A stretch of 7,500 bases of DNA. Origin: Maritalea sp047634455 (lineage in GTDB: Bacteria > Pseudomonadota > Alphaproteobacteria > Rhizobiales > Devosiaceae). The notes beneath the pieces are model-generated. The model was not told the origin of the DNA. It saw only the letters and a list, made by a program, of their open reading frames with translations, and did not search any database. The translations under genes were made by a program, and so were the position numbers. This document shows, in pieces, positions 6,160 to 7,500 of this stretch (the stretch's first letter is position 1; the number at the start of each line of letters is the position of its first letter). The stretch covers positions 1 to 7,500 of the forward strand of contig NZ_JBLIAI010000091.1 of NCBI RefSeq assembly GCF_047634455.1. Reading direction: 5' to 3'.

Positions 6160-7500
6160 CTACTCCGCCGCTTCGTTCATGCCACCAGCCGCAAGCTGCG
6201 AACATTCCGCCATGACAGCAGATGCCCGCGCAATTGGGTTGGTGAGGTAAAAATCATTGATTGGCGAACCAAGTGCTACCGATTTGATCGTGGCAGACAC
6301 TTTGGCCAGTTTTTCAATCGCTTTTGCATCTTCTTGAACAGGTGCTTCAATGTCAGCAAAATGCGGATGAACCGCATAAAGCGCTTTGCGCAACTGATGC
6401 AAGTTGTCATAGGGCAACGCTTCACCAAGATGAGCGGACAATGCCCGAAGGATCGCCCAATCTTCTTTCGCGTCGCCCGGGCCAAACACCGCGCGGCTGG
6501 CGCGTTGCACCAAACCAGCTGTATTGACGTAAGTCGCGTTTTTCTCGGTATAGGTCACGCCTGGCAAAATCACGTCGGCTGCATGCGCACCCAAATCGCC
6601 ATGGGAACCGATATAAACAACGAATGCGTCTTTGTAAGTTTCCGCGTCGATATTGTCAGCACCAAGCAAGAACACGATGTCGAGTTCGCCTTTGGCAGCA
6701 GCACTGTCCATGCCAGCGCGGTCAAGACCGCCCTTTTCAGGCACAAAACCAACATCCAGCCCGCCCACACGGGCCGCTGCATTATGCAAGACCGCGAAAC
6801 CATTCCAGTCAGCACTCAACGCGCCGCTATCTTTGGCTAGTGTTGCCACAAGGCCAAGCACGTCCTTGGCAGCAGGGCCAGTCAAAGCGCCCTCACCGAC
6901 AATAATCATCGGACGTTTTGCTTTTGCCAGCGTTTTAGCAAATTTCACATCGCCCGCAGCAACCGCTGCAAGGCTTTCAGAGCCTGCACCCAAATATTCA
7001 TAATCAAACTTCAGGTCGGCTTGCTCGCCGATTACACCAATCGGCATACCTGTTGCGCGCCACGCTTTGCGAATACGGGCATTCAAAATCGCAGCTTCTT
7101 TGCGTGGGTTCGACCCGACAATCAAAATCGCGTCTGCGTCTTCAATACCAGCAATGCCCGCATTAAAGATGTAGCTCGCGCGACCATTTGCAGGATCAAG
7201 CACCGAACCGGATGGGCGACAATCAAGGCTTTTTGCGCCCAATTGAGCCATAATGCCTTTAAGCGCAAACATTTCTTCAACGCCCGCCAAATCACCCGCA
7301 ATCGCCGCAATCTTTTCCGCAGAGGTCTTTTTCACCGCACGCGTAATCGCCGCAAATGCATCATTCCAGCTCGCAGCTTGAAGCTTGCGACCCTTTTTGA
7401 CATAAGGCTTGTCTAAGCGTTGTGATTTCAATCCATCCCAGATGAACCGAGACTTGTCTGAAATCCACTCTTCGTTCACCGCTTCGTTGATCCGCGGCAT
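6160..7500 (-). CDS. nuoG: NADH-quinone oxidoreductase subunit G, C-terminal part (partial)
   Basis: NuoG is the large iron-sulfur subunit of the peripheral arm (75-kDa subunit homologue) and relays electrons from the NADH module. The window holds 446 residues with an intact TAG stop. Proteins of this type are near 690 residues, so roughly the first 240, with the 2Fe-2S and 4Fe-4S binding region, lie beyond 7500. The Met at 7500-7498 falls within the family motif PRINEAVNEEWISDK and is almost certainly internal, not a start. The visible part is the degenerate molybdopterin-oxidoreductase fold: SGSVLDPANGRASYIFN (97-113 of the fragment), VGSNPRKEAAILNARIRK (128-145), GSHGDLGAHAADVILPG (298-314) and TEKNATYVNTAGLVQR (318-333). 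The NuoG-specific C-terminal tail is NDFYLTNPIARASAVMAECS (415-434). In complex I this domain is structural and binds no molybdopterin (family knowledge). The four-base gap to nuoH shows tight operon linkage. Confidence 0.97.
   Translation of the reverse strand: MPRINEAVNEEWISDKSRFIWDGLKSQRLDKPYVKKGRKLQAASWNDAFAAITRAVKKTSAEKIAAIAGDLAGVEEMFALKGIMAQLGAKSLDCRPSGSVLDPANGRASYIFNAGIAGIEDADAILIVGSNPRKEAAILNARIRKAWRATGMPIGVIGEQADLKFDYEYLGAGSESLAAVAAGDVKFAKTLAKAKRPMIIVGEGALTGPAAKDVLGLVATLAKDSGALSADWNGFAVLHNAAARVGGLDVGFVPEKGGLDRAGMDSAAAKGELDIVFLLGADNIDAETYKDAFVVYIGSHGDLGAHAADVILPGVTYTEKNATYVNTAGLVQRASRAVFGPGDAKEDWAILRALSAHLGEALPYDNLHQLRKALYAVHPHFADIEAPVQEDAKAIEKLAKVSATIKSVALGSPINDFYLTNPIARASAVMAECSQLAAGGMNEAAE

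Noticed and set aside
7498..7500. Apparent ATG start of nuoG at the right edge
   Set aside because: The Met falls inside the conserved (L/M)PRINEAVNEEWISDK region. NuoG needs an iron-sulfur N-terminal part of about 240 residues upstream, so the gene is cut by the window, not truncated.

Overview
The window is one uninterrupted, minus-strand block of a nuo operon, which encodes the proton-pumping NADH:quinone oxidoreductase (respiratory complex I). Read in the direction of transcription, from the high coordinates down, it holds the 3' part of nuoG, then complete nuoH, nuoI, nuoJ, nuoK, nuoL and nuoM, and finally the first 11 codons of nuoN at the left edge. This is the canonical G-H-I-J-K-L-M-N order, with no inserted accessory genes.

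The source is most likely an alphaproteobacterium. The NuoI core ([22 protein letters not shown], two CxxCxxCxxxCP motifs, then VEGPNFEFATE) is the form shared by alphaproteobacteria and mitochondrial TYKY. NuoK, NuoH and NuoG also read as alphaproteobacterial. Base composition looks close to balanced by eye, which is low for many members of the class. I cannot name a genus from the sequence.

Layout: 6160-7500 is nuoG (peripheral arm, degenerate molybdopterin-oxidoreductase domain; the iron-sulfur N-terminal part lies outside). 5055-6155 is nuoH (quinone-site membrane subunit). 4552-5040 is nuoI (two 4Fe-4S clusters). 3934-4542 is nuoJ and 3607-3921 is nuoK (small membrane subunits). 1557-3602 is nuoL and 43-1560 is nuoM (antiporter-like proton channels). 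1-33 is the start of nuoN. Electrons pass from the peripheral arm (NuoG, NuoI) to quinone at the NuoH interface, and this drives proton movement through NuoH/J/K and NuoL/M/N.

Genes are packed with gaps of 4 to 14 bases, or a 4-base overlap (nuoL/nuoM), and most ribosome binding sites touch or include the stop codon of the gene before. No internal promoter, terminator, RNA gene, mobile element, CRISPR array or intergenic stretch over 14 bases was seen. This is essentially an ordinary housekeeping region. The second-look items are small protein-level oddities and one coding-region hairpin, and I found no evidence of an undescribed system.
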